From: a virus
Direction: 5' to 3' (one strand)
IMG/VR virus record: IMGVR_UViG_3300034111_000735
Location: 1 to 32,239 of that record
Length of the DNA stretch: 32,239 bases
How positions within the stretch are numbered: the stretch's first letter is position 1; the number at the start of each line of letters is the position of its first letter. This document shows, piece by piece, positions 15,004 through 21,945 of the stretch. The notes below the pieces were generated by a model. It made no database searches. It saw nothing but the letters and a program-made list of their open reading frames with translations, and was not told the origin of the DNA. A program made the position numbers and the translations under genes.

Positions 15004-15185
15004 TCGTTTGGTGCGATTGGGATAGGCATCCAGAACTCAACTTGAATAAGTCGATTCGTGTGTTCGTCGACCCACATCTCGTCGAGGTATCTCGCAAGTG
15101 CTATGTCTCCTTGATAAGTCTTAACGAGTTTGAGTTCGTCATCAATTGGTGGTAGTACGTCGCTACCTCTCCACGTCTTCTTCAT
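15000..15185 (-). CDS. Small DUF551-like protein (61 aa)
   Basis: Pattern: W near the start, LPPIDDELKLVKTYQGDIALARYLDEMW, then a C-terminal QVEFWMPIPIAP. The W.....LP..D..V.V...G...A......V..W.P.P..P layout resembles the short DUF551-type phage proteins. That is a weak, length-limited match. It shares one base with the upstream gene and overlaps the next by ATGA. No function can be given. Confidence 0.6.
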   Translation of the reverse strand: MKKTWRGSDVLPPIDDELKLVKTYQGDIALARYLDEMWVDEHTNRLIQVEFWMPIPIAPNE

Positions 15186-15391
15186 TAGAATTTAGGTTTT
15201 GGCAAAGATAGTGAATGTGTCGCTTTTGATTTCTCGTTGACTTCTTTCATTCGATTGCAATTGACACGTACGTCTCCGTATTGGTTGACGATAAGTTCAC
15301 CGCTTTCGATAGCGTCGTTGAGTTTTTTGATGTTGATTGATAGGTTGAGTCCGTACTCGTTCTCCCATCCATTGCCGATGTAGGTTGTCAT
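15185..15391 (-). CDS. Hypothetical protein (68 aa)
   Basis: Starts MTTYIGNGWENEYGLNLSINIKK and carries a basic C-terminus (KSKATHSLSLPKPKF). The first half resembles a small single-domain protein seen in other Bacteroidetes phages (NGW...G...SI.l..L). It is joined to both neighbours by one-base overlaps in the small-terminase operon. The function is not known to me. Confidence 0.6.
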   Translation of the reverse strand: MTTYIGNGWENEYGLNLSINIKKLNDAIESGELIVNQYGDVRVNCNRMKEVNEKSKATHSLSLPKPKF

Positions 15392-15756
15392 TAGTCTAGT
15401 TTTAAGGTTATTTTGATTGGTTCTTCTGTTCGTATTGTTGTCTCTACTTCTTCTTTTGGTTTACCGTGTACTCTCGTGAGTAAAGTCTCAAGCGAGAAGA
15501 GAGAGTTCTTGTCGTGTGATTTGAGTAGCGCACCTGCGACGATGCGTTCTAGAATAGTGTAGTCGTTGCCCTTGTCAATCTCTGTGAGTTCTTCTCTTGA
15601 CATTGCGACTAGATTCATCAATGTTTGATTGATGTCGTCTTTTGTATACCCTAGCCCTTTGAGTTGAGTGACTAGTTTCTTTGGTCTCCCATTAGGGTTT
15701 GTCACTACTCCCTTCTTGAATGGTTGTAGATTCGCGAGTTGTTTTTCCGTTGGCAT
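15391..15756 (-). CDS. Probable terminase small subunit, DUF5681-like (121 aa)
   Basis: The N-terminus has FKKGVVTNPNGRPKK (about residues 13-27), the signature of DUF5681-type phage proteins. A helical region with RIVAGALLKSHDKNSLFSLETLL and a charged tail follow. Small terminase subunits bind the packaging site and recruit the large subunit. This assignment rests on the N-terminal motif, the length and the HNH gene just upstream, a common packaging arrangement. No classical HTH is obvious. Confidence 0.6.
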   Translation of the reverse strand: MPTEKQLANLQPFKKGVVTNPNGRPKKLVTQLKGLGYTKDDINQTLMNLVAMSREELTEIDKGNDYTILERIVAGALLKSHDKNSLFSLETLLTRVHGKPKEEVETTIRTEEPIKITLKLD

Positions 15757-15775
15757 AGTTCTCTTTATTTGCTCT

Positions 15776-16036
15776 TTATTTTTGACACTTACTCAAAGCG
15801 ATTCGATGCTTCTCTTTGAGAAAGTCTTTGTACTGCTTTTGGTCTCCGAACTTCGTGTGACATTCTCTACACAACGCTTGAAGATTTGTGATGACATCTC
15901 TTGTGTTTGAGCCACCCATTCCACGTGCTTCGATGTGGTGAATGTCGACGGCAGTTCTCTCACACACTTCGCAAGGTATGAAGTCGCTTATGTCGTAGCC
16001 AAAATGATTAAAGTATGTCATCGTGTGCTTCTTCAT
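15776..16036 (-). CDS. HNH endonuclease (86 aa)
   Basis: Compact HNH nuclease: CEVC (C22, C25), IHHIEARGMGGSN with the catalytic HH at 33-34, NLQALC with N51, and CRECH (C56, C59, H60). The two CxxC pairs would hold a structural zinc. The gene lies 19 bp upstream of the probable small terminase. In many tailed phages such an HNH protein assists terminase in cutting DNA at packaging. It could instead be a homing-type enzyme, but its place within a coupled operon favours packaging. Confidence 0.88.
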   Translation of the reverse strand: MKKHTMTYFNHFGYDISDFIPCEVCERTAVDIHHIEARGMGGSNTRDVITNLQALCRECHTKFGDQKQYKDFLKEKHRIALSKCQK

Positions 16037-16254
16037 ATTTCAAGGTTGTACTCGTTGAGTAGTTGATGAAGTTTGTCTCTTGTCTCTTGTAGTGCTTTGT
16101 AAGTGTCTTCGCTTTGATTGTCGGGTGCGTACTTCGTCAAACCTCTCAAGTGTTGGTCTAGATGAAATGCAACCATAGCGAACTTGTGACCATTGACGGC
16201 GAGTTCAAATTGTTCTCTCTCTTCTGTCAAGTCAAACTCAAGTATCGCTTTCAT
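16033..16254 (-). CDS. Hypothetical helical protein (73 aa)
   Basis: Starts MKAILEFDLTEEREQFELAV and continues with FAMVAFHLDQHLRGLTKY, ending LHQLLNEYNLEI. The pattern (LEFDL.EE.E....A..G....L...D..LR...KY) is a recurring small protein in phages of several host groups, but no function is established as far as I know. It overlaps the HNH start as ATGA and the previous gene by 17 nt. Confidence 0.7.
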   Translation of the reverse strand: MKAILEFDLTEEREQFELAVNGHKFAMVAFHLDQHLRGLTKYAPDNQSEDTYKALQETRDKLHQLLNEYNLEI

Positions 16255-16411
16255 TGTAGATTTCTTTTGCTTTTGCGAATCCTGCGTTGTATGCCATTTG
16301 TTGCTCTAGTTTCTCTAACATCGTAAAGTTAAAGATGAGGCTCTCTGACATCTCTAAGTCTGGCACTTGTTGACGAACGTGTTCTATGAGTCTTTCCATT
16401 GGTGTCTTCAT
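16238..16411 (-). CDS. Hypothetical protein (57 aa)
   Basis: ATG at 16411 overlaps the preceding stop as ATGA, and TGA lies at 16238-16240. The product begins MKTPMERLIEHVRQQVP and ends AGFAKAKEIYNESDT. Its C-terminal Y-x-x-G-F-x-x-A-K pattern resembles the ends of other small phage proteins, including the 93-aa neighbour (EGFVDGAKWM). The coupling supports it as genuine. Its function is unknown. Confidence 0.7.
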   Translation of the reverse strand: MKTPMERLIEHVRQQVPDLEMSESLIFNFTMLEKLEQQMAYNAGFAKAKEIYNESDT

Positions 16412-16689
16412 TGCTTCCCTCCTTGTATTTTATTACGCATCCATTTTGCCCCATCTACAAATCCTTCTTTGTGTGACCAAAAATCTATACTCGCGTCATC
16501 TGGTACATAAGGGCTTTCTTCATCTATCTCATCATCACTTGGTAGTTCTATATGGTTTTGAGTTTTTAGAATATCCTCAAATGTTAAAATGTGTTCGTAC
16601 AAATCAATATCTATACAAATTTCAAGCATTTCTCTTACTTGTTCTTCTGTGTATAGTTTCATTGCCGTTTGTTGTTTATTGTTCTCCAT
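16408..16689 (-). CDS. Acidic hypothetical protein (93 aa)
   Basis: Starts MENNKQQTAMKLYTEEQVREML, has an acidic middle (PSDDEIDEESPYVPDDASID) and ends in KEGFVDGAKWMRNKIQGG. The first part (LYTEEQV..M) is common among small flavobacterial phage proteins. The third codon positions look more AT-rich than in adjacent genes, suggesting a different origin. It overlaps the upstream gene by 14 nt and the next by ATGA. Confidence 0.65.
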   Translation of the reverse strand: MENNKQQTAMKLYTEEQVREMLEICIDIDLYEHILTFEDILKTQNHIELPSDDEIDEESPYVPDDASIDFWSHKEGFVDGAKWMRNKIQGGKQ

Positions 16690-16882
16690 ATTGTTTTTTG
16701 TAGTATTGTTCTGGTGTGATTCTCAAATCGAGTGCGCCACTTATTGCACCTTCGCATTGAGCGTGTTCAAGTTGCAACTTCTCGATACGAATCAACTCTT
16801 TGCACTTTACAATTAAAGTCATTGGTATCGTGTACTCGTGAGCAATCAACTCGTCGTACATTTGTTGCATCGCACTTCTCAT
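16676..16882 (-). CDS. Hypothetical protein (68 aa)
   Basis: Begins MRSAMQQMYDELIAHEYTIP, with an amphipathic helix CKELIRIEKLQLEHAQ and the C-terminus TPEQYYKKQYGEQ. Short, soluble and helical. It overlaps its upstream neighbour by ATGA and its downstream neighbour by 14 nt. No family recognised. Confidence 0.6.
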   Translation of the reverse strand: MRSAMQQMYDELIAHEYTIPMTLIVKCKELIRIEKLQLEHAQCEGAISGALDLRITPEQYYKKQYGEQ

Positions 16883-17190
16883 TGCTTCTTTCTTCTGCGC
16901 TTTGGTTGCTCATCGTCTGCGATAGTCGCTCTCTCGATTGCTTGTTGCTTCTCTCTCCATTCTGCTTGCTCTTTGATTGAGTTTAGTTTTTGGTTGCAAA
17001 AAATTAAGAGTGAGAAATAACTCTCAACAAAACAAGTAGAGCAAGATGGCATTGAACGACCATACAAAGAGTGATAGACGCTTCTTAAACGATGCGCTTC
17101 TTCAGGGTTCAATGACAACACTTGTGTCTTTTTGTACTCGTTGTATTTCGGTTCTAGACTTACAACGAACTCGATGTCTTCAAAATTCAT
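16879..17190 (-). CDS. Conserved-looking Cys-containing protein (103 aa)
   Basis: N-terminal helical part (FVVSLEPKYNEYKKT), then LYGRSMPSCSTCFVESYFSLLIFC, where the CSTC pair could bind metal or disulfide-bond. It ends in a strongly basic KRRRKK tail that could contact nucleic acid. The PSC.TC....... segment recurs in small proteins of Bacteroidetes phages as I know them, without an assigned role. It is coupled by ATGA overlaps on both sides. Confidence 0.65.
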   Translation of the reverse strand: MNFEDIEFVVSLEPKYNEYKKTQVLSLNPEEAHRLRSVYHSLYGRSMPSCSTCFVESYFSLLIFCNQKLNSIKEQAEWREKQQAIERATIADDEQPKRRRKKQ

Positions 17191-17447
17191 ATTTTAGTTT
17201 CTAATAGTGCAACAATGATAGTAGAGATAGACGCGTAGAGAATACCTACAAGACCGTATTGATAAATAAAGTAGCATAACCCAATCCAAAACGACATACA
17301 AAATGCGCAATCAAAAGGCTTCATTCGTTGCCAGTTGAAAGGGTTACTTCCGTAGATGTAAGACTTGATGTAGTCTGCAGGTTTACCAAAGTTTACGAGT
17401 ATGATGCTAAATGAAGCGATACCCAAGATTTCTAGATGTGTCATCAA
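17187..17447 (-). CDS. Small membrane protein with CxxC-FW motif, DUF1360-like (86 aa)
   Basis: Three hydrophobic stretches are visible: LEILGIASFSIILVNF, SFWIGLCYFIYQYGLVG and ILYASISTIIVALL. Between the first two lies KPFDCAFCMSFWIGL, the C-x-x-C-x-x-x-W arrangement typical of DUF1360-type phage and bacterial membrane proteins. It would sit in the host inner membrane. The role is unknown: a holin is possible but this gene is far from the endolysin. Confidence 0.65.
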   Translation of the reverse strand: MMTHLEILGIASFSIILVNFGKPADYIKSYIYGSNPFNWQRMKPFDCAFCMSFWIGLCYFIYQYGLVGILYASISTIIVALLETKI

Positions 17448-17692
17448 TAGTGATTTTTATAATATAGTTGTGCAAGAATTTGCGCTTTGTTTGAATGCGC
17501 GTTTAAGTCTGTTTCGTAGCCATCGACAAATGCTTTCTTCAATAGTGCTTCTTCTTCTTGTACGAGTCCTTCAAATTGCTTGTGAAGTCTTCTCACTTCT
17601 TCTGCTTTCAAAGTGTCGCCACATTCTTCGTGGATGCTTGCAAGATTCGTCAAAAATCTATCGACGAACTTCATTGGGGTTTGTTTTCTCAT
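17444..17692 (-). CDS. Hypothetical coiled-coil protein (82 aa)
   Basis: Begins MRKQTPMKFVDRFL. The middle is a Glu/Lys/Leu-rich helix (HEECGDTLKAEEVRRLHKQF). The C-terminus is YYKNHY. An alternative start at MKFV, six codons in, would reduce the 35-nt overlap with the sigma-like gene. No family recognised. Confidence 0.6.
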   Translation of the reverse strand: MRKQTPMKFVDRFLTNLASIHEECGDTLKAEEVRRLHKQFEGLVQEEEALLKKAFVDGYETDLNAHSNKAQILAQLYYKNHY

Positions 17693-18200
17693 ATTGTTCT
17701 TGTACTAGTTGTTTCATTAGTTTTACTACGCGTAAGATTTCTCGTACGCTTATTCCTGTTTTTCGATGCAAAGAACGTGCGCTATTGCCTTCGAGCCACA
17801 TCTTGAAGAGTTCACGCTCGTACCAATGAGACGACTCAATGATAAAGTCGTACGCTCGTATTTTGCTTCTCTCTTGCTCATAGTCTTCTATTTGTACTAG
17901 ATGGTCTTTGTCATCACTTTGTAAGTTACAATCGTACACATCAACGCTGTCGTAGATACGATTTTGTTGAAAGGGGTGACGATTACCATTGATGGCGGTG
18001 TGAAGTACCTTGATAGCCCACCATTGTAAGTATCCGTCGTTGTGTAACTTCTCAACATATGTGTCGTCTTTTTCGAGTAGTAATAGAAAAAAGTATTGAT
18101 ATAGTTCTCTTGCTAGTTCTTTGTTCTTTGAGATGCGAAGACACGTATCGAATACCCACTTTTGAGTTGTTAGATTTTCGATGATTTGCGACTTCTTCAA
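17658..18200 (-). CDS. Sigma-70-like regulatory protein (180 aa, non-ATG start)
   Basis: Layout resembles the small sigma-like proteins of Bacteroidetes phages. The N-terminal segment WVFDTCLRISKNKELARELYQYFFLLLLEK parallels region 2 helices, and YLQWWAIKVLHTAINGNRHPF continues it. The C-terminal GNSARSLHRKTGISVREILRVVKLMKQ looks like a region 4-type helix-turn-helix. No ATG is available near the start. TTG at 18200 is the best candidate and lies 5 nt after the -7 box of a strong promoter, which would make the mRNA leaderless. It may steer host RNA polymerase to late genes. A non-sigma HTH protein is the alternative. Confidence 0.55.
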   Translation of the reverse strand: MKKSQIIENLTTQKWVFDTCLRISKNKELARELYQYFFLLLLEKDDTYVEKLHNDGYLQWWAIKVLHTAINGNRHPFQQNRIYDSVDVYDCNLQSDDKDHLVQIEDYEQERSKIRAYDFIIESSHWYERELFKMWLEGNSARSLHRKTGISVREILRVVKLMKQLVQEQYEKTNPNEVRR

Positions 18201-18205
18201 CGATG

Positions 18206-18236
18206 CAAATATAGAAAAAGATTTTGTATTTACAAA
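18206..18236 (-). promoter_or_regulatory. Perfect Bacteroidetes-type promoter upstream of the sigma-like gene
   Basis: TTTG (complement of 18233-18236), 19-nt spacer, TATATTTG (complement of 18206-18213). It lies in the 73-bp gap between the DnaA-like gene and the sigma-like gene. The expected transcription start is at about the first codon. It would drive the packaging and tail genes. Confidence 0.85.
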
Positions 18237-18273
18237 CTATTTTTTCTCAATGCTTACAAAATAACCTTCTTTT

Positions 18274-18783
18274 TCATATCTCTTCTTCGTACGCAATACA
18301 TCGCTCTCTTCTTTCAAGATGTGAATTGATGACGATAGATTCTTCGTCGCGATAAGAATCCAATAGTTCAAGAGTTTGTTGATAGGTTTTGGCGAAGTTT
18401 CTGTCATAGTCTATTAAGTCTTGCGTTTGTCTCACGCTATGAATGATTGTCGAATGGTCGCGATTTATGATACGACCTATCGAGTCAAGTGACATACCTA
18501 GAGTCTTTCTACAAACATAGTTAAAAGTGTGCCTAGCATACAAGATGTGTTGTTTGCGAATACGAGAGTATATGTCATCGGGAGTGATTTGATACACTTG
18601 ACAAACGACGCGCATAGCATCTGTCCATTTTGCTTTCGTGTTTCTCACGTCAATCTTTGGTCTCAAAATCTCTCTCTTTAAATCTTGAATCAATCTCTCG
18701 TAGTGATTCTTTTGTTCGTTGATTACAAGTCGTAGACGACGATTCTCCTGCTTTGCGTTGTGTAAGTCTTGATAGTGATTCAT
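18274..18783 (-). CDS. DnaA domain IV-like DNA-binding protein (169 aa)
   Basis: Residues 95-120 carry LGMSLDSIGRIINRDHSTIIHSVRQ, the signature helix-turn-helix of DnaA domain IV (the GRDHST...H motif, here NRDHSTIIH). Upstream residues 1-45 form a charged coiled coil. There is no AAA+ ATPase domain, so this is a DNA-binding module alone. It could mark the phage origin, compete with host DnaA at oriC, or act as a transcription factor. It is the last gene of the replication operon, coupled to the glycosyltransferase by ATGA. Confidence 0.85.
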   Translation of the reverse strand: MNHYQDLHNAKQENRRLRLVINEQKNHYERLIQDLKREILRPKIDVRNTKAKWTDAMRVVCQVYQITPDDIYSRIRKQHILYARHTFNYVCRKTLGMSLDSIGRIINRDHSTIIHSVRQTQDLIDYDRNFAKTYQQTLELLDSYRDEESIVINSHLERRERCIAYEEEI

Positions 18784-19643
18784 ATTTTTTTGTATTTAGG
18801 GTCTAAAATCAACGGAGTTGTATACAACCACTTTATTGAATGATGTATTCTTTTATGTGTACTATTCATCATTGATACACTTACTCCGCTCGGGTGCATC
18901 ATTGTTGTAGTAAATGCCTTACTATATGTACCATATTTTAAATACATATCTGTAATTCCGCTTTTATTGCTTTGCGTTGCTGTTTGAGTAATTGATACAA
19001 AAGGTATAGTCAAAAACAACTCACCTCGACAACCTTTAGTTGTATAAGTATTTACGTCTTCATTCATTGCACCTACGAATTGAAATTTTCTCTTTGTGCT
19101 ACAAATAAAACTATTCATACATTTTCTTTTGTTGAATCTATATGCGCCTTTGCCATTGTTTATACCTCCTATAAAATCTCCTCCCTGTGCAAATGCAATT
19201 GATAAAGCAGGTATATTTTTATAGTATTTCAATAGCATAGAGAAAATGATATCTAATTTTTTTATCGGTTTGATTGCACCGCAATTCTCTGTTGATTGAG
19301 TGTCAATCCTAAAATCAAAAGCAGTGTAATCGTCATCAAGTTGTATAAAGTATTCTATACCTATTTGACTAGCAATATCAAAACAAGCATTTCGCGCGTG
19401 AGTTATTGTTCTTCTTTCATCAAAGTTGTTGCCCTCATCTATTGAATCAGCCATCGCCTTTTTATCAAATACTTTTACCATTGAATCACCGTATGTGCTT
19501 AAATAAGTATCGAGTGTTTTGTCTTCGTTGTCTACGATAAGATACGTCGCACCTGTATACCCACATTTTTTTAATGTCTGCAAAGTTTTTAGGTTGTTAG
19601 GTCTACCGTGAGTCAAAATAAATACCGCAAAATTATTGTCCAT
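18780..19643 (-). CDS. TET-associated-type (TAGT) glycosyltransferase (287 aa)
   Basis: GT-A-like enzyme: FILTHGRP at 8-15, YLIVDNEDKT at 34-43, a DDD at 103-105 (QLDDDYTAF) for metal and nucleotide-sugar binding, FAQGGDF near 151-157, MNED at 193-196, and RIHHSIKW at 265-272. This motif order matches the TAGT/GREB1-related family known in phages to glycosylate hydroxylated bases in DNA. The start is set at ATG 19643, an 11-nt overlap with the previous gene; the longer frame would run far into it. The coding sequence is clearly more AT-rich than the flanking genes, a sign of transfer. No TET/JBP oxygenase or dCMP hydroxymethylase is visible in the window. Confidence 0.75.
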   Translation of the reverse strand: MDNNFAVFILTHGRPNNLKTLQTLKKCGYTGATYLIVDNEDKTLDTYLSTYGDSMVKVFDKKAMADSIDEGNNFDERRTITHARNACFDIASQIGIEYFIQLDDDYTAFDFRIDTQSTENCGAIKPIKKLDIIFSMLLKYYKNIPALSIAFAQGGDFIGGINNGKGAYRFNKRKCMNSFICSTKRKFQFVGAMNEDVNTYTTKGCRGELFLTIPFVSITQTATQSNKSGITDMYLKYGTYSKAFTTTMMHPSGVSVSMMNSTHKRIHHSIKWLYTTPLILDPKYKKI

Positions 19644-20031
19644 ATTCTTCGAGGTATTGAGTTTTGATATCGTCACATAGTTTGATGTAGCCGTATTGAA
19701 TTGCTTTCTCAAAATCTATGATTACAAGTGCAGAGCGTTCCATCAAATGTTGCATTTCTTTACTAGCGTGCGAGTAGTAGTCAGCAATTTTCTCGTAGTT
19801 AAAAACAAGATGTCTCATCGTTGCATCAATCAAAAAAGACTTCTCTTCTTCGCTTAGTGATGATGTTTGAATCTCTTTGATGAGACGTTGACTTTTAGAC
19901 TTGTCACAGAGTTCAAGAATGTGAGGCTTCCTGTTCTTAGGTTCGTAGATAGGCGCTTCAATCTTGCTCGTGTACTTTTGTTCTTCTTGATTAGGTGCGT
20001 AGTCTGCACCAAACAAATTTATTTGTTTCAT
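19633..20031 (-). CDS. Conserved Bacteroidetes phage protein (132 aa)
   Basis: The sequence shows KPHILELCDKSKSQRLIKEI, EEKSFLIDATMRHLVFNYEKIADYYSH and MERSALVIIDFEKAIQ. I associate this arrangement with a hypothetical protein common near DNA replication and modification genes in phages of Bacteroidetes, without an assigned activity. It is soluble and helical. It is coupled to the helicase by ATGA and overlaps the glycosyltransferase start, so a link to DNA metabolism or modification is plausible. Confidence 0.7.
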   Translation of the reverse strand: MKQINLFGADYAPNQEEQKYTSKIEAPIYEPKNRKPHILELCDKSKSQRLIKEIQTSSLSEEEKSFLIDATMRHLVFNYEKIADYYSHASKEMQHLMERSALVIIDFEKAIQYGYIKLCDDIKTQYLEEYGQ

Positions 20032-21260
20032 ATGCGTTCTTTGTATTCAGTTAGTTTGCCTTCAAAAGTTGTAGGTATTGTGCAACATTCACCGTTGCGA
20101 TTCTTTGCGATTATCAACTCCGCTTCTTCGACGTCTGGCTTTTCGGTGTCATAGTACGCAGGTCTAAAAGGAAACATCACAATATCTGCGTCTTGTTCTA
20201 TCGCACCACTCTCTCTCAAGTCACTCAACATAGGTCTCTTGTCTTGTCTCTCTTCGCTCTTACGAGATAATTGAGCGAGAACGATTACCGTGATTTTCAA
20301 CTCTTTCGCAAGTAGTTTCAAACCTCGTGAGATTTCTGCTATCTCTTGCTCTCTATTTGCTTTAGTACCTTTAATCAATTGTATGTAGTCAATCACGAGC
20401 AAGTCAAGACCTTTGCGAGACTTGTGTAGTTTTGCTTTTGCTTTGATTTGCGCAATCGAAGTGTCAACGTCATCGTCGATGAAGAACTCTATTGATTGAT
20501 GATTTGCTACGTGTATCACTTTGTCTATCTCGTTTTGTTCTAGACGACCATTGCGAATCTTCCAATTCTCGATGTTGCCTATCAAAGACAAGTATCGTTT
20601 TGCTAGTTGTTCGTTGCTCATCTCAAGAGACAAGAATAGTGCTTTGTGATTGTACTTTGCAAAGTCTTTTGTGAGTGTGAGAGCGATTGCTGTCTTTCCC
20701 ATTCCGGGACGACCTGCTACTACAATCAAATCTCCTGCGTTGTAACCACCTATGTACTTGTCAAGATATCGCCATCCAGTTTGTTTACCTGTGAGCGCAC
20801 CACCATTCATACTATTCTCTACAATTTGGTCGACTACCTTGTTCGTCACTTTGACTATCGAGTCAGGTGCTTTGTGTGTCGAGAATGTACTCTCATCTAG
20901 AATCGATTGAATGTCTTTTACGATATCACCCAAGTCTTTTGTCAAGTTCAAACGAGTCACTTTGTCTACGAGAGTTGTCTTGATGTACTCGTGTTCAAGA
21001 GTCTTTAAGTGTACCGTGATATTTGTAAGACCACTCGCTTCTTGTTGTATTTGAATAATTTGTAGTAACTCTTTGCCTTTAAAATGCTTTGATAGCGTCA
21101 TCATATCAACTGGCTCGTTGTTGTAGTATAAGTCTGTCATCGCACCTACGACACGACGATACAAGTCTTGTGTGAACCAATTCTTGTTGATTTGTGGTAA
21201 GAAGTGTCTTGCGTCATCATAGAATAGCAAGTTCGATAGTATCATTTGTTCAAGATTCAT
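20028..21260 (-). CDS. dnaB: Replicative DNA helicase, DnaB type (410 aa)
   Basis: The N-terminal DnaB domain occupies residues 1-125 (LEQMILSNLLF...). A RecA-like ATPase domain follows, with Walker A GRPGMGKT at 183-190, LFLSLEMSNEQLAKR, the Walker B-type LLVIDYIQLI and a DLRESGAIEQDADIV segment near the C-terminus, all standard for DnaB helicases. It unwinds the phage replication fork. It is slightly shorter than bacterial DnaB (about 450-470), as is usual in phages. It is coupled by ATGA to the loader-like gene before it. Confidence 0.95.
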   Translation of the reverse strand: MNLEQMILSNLLFYDDARHFLPQINKNWFTQDLYRRVVGAMTDLYYNNEPVDMMTLSKHFKGKELLQIIQIQQEASGLTNITVHLKTLEHEYIKTTLVDKVTRLNLTKDLGDIVKDIQSILDESTFSTHKAPDSIVKVTNKVVDQIVENSMNGGALTGKQTGWRYLDKYIGGYNAGDLIVVAGRPGMGKTAIALTLTKDFAKYNHKALFLSLEMSNEQLAKRYLSLIGNIENWKIRNGRLEQNEIDKVIHVANHQSIEFFIDDDVDTSIAQIKAKAKLHKSRKGLDLLVIDYIQLIKGTKANREQEIAEISRGLKLLAKELKITVIVLAQLSRKSEERQDKRPMLSDLRESGAIEQDADIVMFPFRPAYYDTEKPDVEEAELIIAKNRNGECCTIPTTFEGKLTEYKERI

Positions 21261-21838
21261 AGTGTTGCAAGTTTAGGAGTATTTATTGATAGTTTCAAAT
21301 TGTTTGGTTTCCACGTGCGAACTGCGCTCTTCCAATCTTTCATTTTGTTTTTGCCTATCATCCAACCTTTTGACTCGTAAAAGTCAAAGAACTTGTTTGA
21401 TACGTCATTCATATTTATTGAATCCATGTATACTTTTAATTCATCTAGTGTAGGTTTTACAAAACGATTACTCTTTTTATTATTTACATCTTCATTTTCA
21501 TTTTCATTTTCCATATGTTCTTCATATGATTTACATATGTTATTCATATCTTCTTTCTTCTTACGATTGTTTGCTCTTGATTCGCTGTATTTCTTTCGCT
21601 TCTCAAACTCTTCTCTCATACGCAAATTGTAGAATCCTTCGTCGCATTTCTCGAACTTATCAAAGATATCTTCATCATATGAATCACATATCTTCAACAT
21701 ATCTTTCTCGCTGAGTACACCTTTTTGATGTTGTATACAAAGTAGACGAATGTATTTGCCTACTTGTTCGTTTGACATCAAGGTCGTGCCTGTTAAAAAG
21801 TCGCTAGTATAAAACAATACTGCTGGGTCTTTGCTCAT
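21257..21838 (-). CDS. Replication initiator/helicase loader-like protein (193 aa)
   Basis: The start is ATG 21838 (MSKDPAVLFYTSDFLTGTT). The longer GTG frame to 21928 would translate through the terminator-like hairpin. Residues 1-75 look like a DUF1376/lambda O-type winged-helix domain (FYTSDFLTGTTLMSNEQVGKYIRLLC). The middle is a charged linker and the C-terminal part has FDFYESKGWMIGKNKMKDWKS, a helicase-interaction type module. Direct coupling to dnaB supports a role in bringing the helicase to the origin. Base composition is AT-rich. Confidence 0.7.
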   Translation of the reverse strand: MSKDPAVLFYTSDFLTGTTLMSNEQVGKYIRLLCIQHQKGVLSEKDMLKICDSYDEDIFDKFEKCDEGFYNLRMREEFEKRKKYSESRANNRKKKEDMNNICKSYEEHMENENENEDVNNKKSNRFVKPTLDELKVYMDSINMNDVSNKFFDFYESKGWMIGKNKMKDWKSAVRTWKPNNLKLSINTPKLATL

Positions 21839-21851
21839 TTTTGTTGTAATT

Positions 21852-21901
21852 AAAAAACCCTCGTACAAATACCGAAGTGCGAGTTCGATACTTGCCGAGG
21901 G
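21852..21901 (-). terminator. Terminator-like hairpin in the leader of the replication operon
   Basis: On the minus strand an outer stem CCCTCG/CGAGGG and an inner 10-bp stem AAGTATCGAA/TTCGGTATTT (with G-T pairs) around a 7-nt loop are followed directly by TTTTTT. It lies between the promoter at 21946 and the ATG at 21838, so it can act as an attenuator or end a short RNA of about 85 nt. Confidence 0.8.
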
Positions 21902-21945
21902 CAAATGTCTTTTGTAGTTGTCTCGCACACAACTTTAATACTTTA

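Noticed and set aside
21841-21910. Possible tRNA-like fragment (GTTCGAT near a short stem)
   Set aside because: No acceptor stem, anticodon arm or CCA-side pairing can be formed. The same bases fit a two-part hairpin with a T6 tract, a terminator-like structure.
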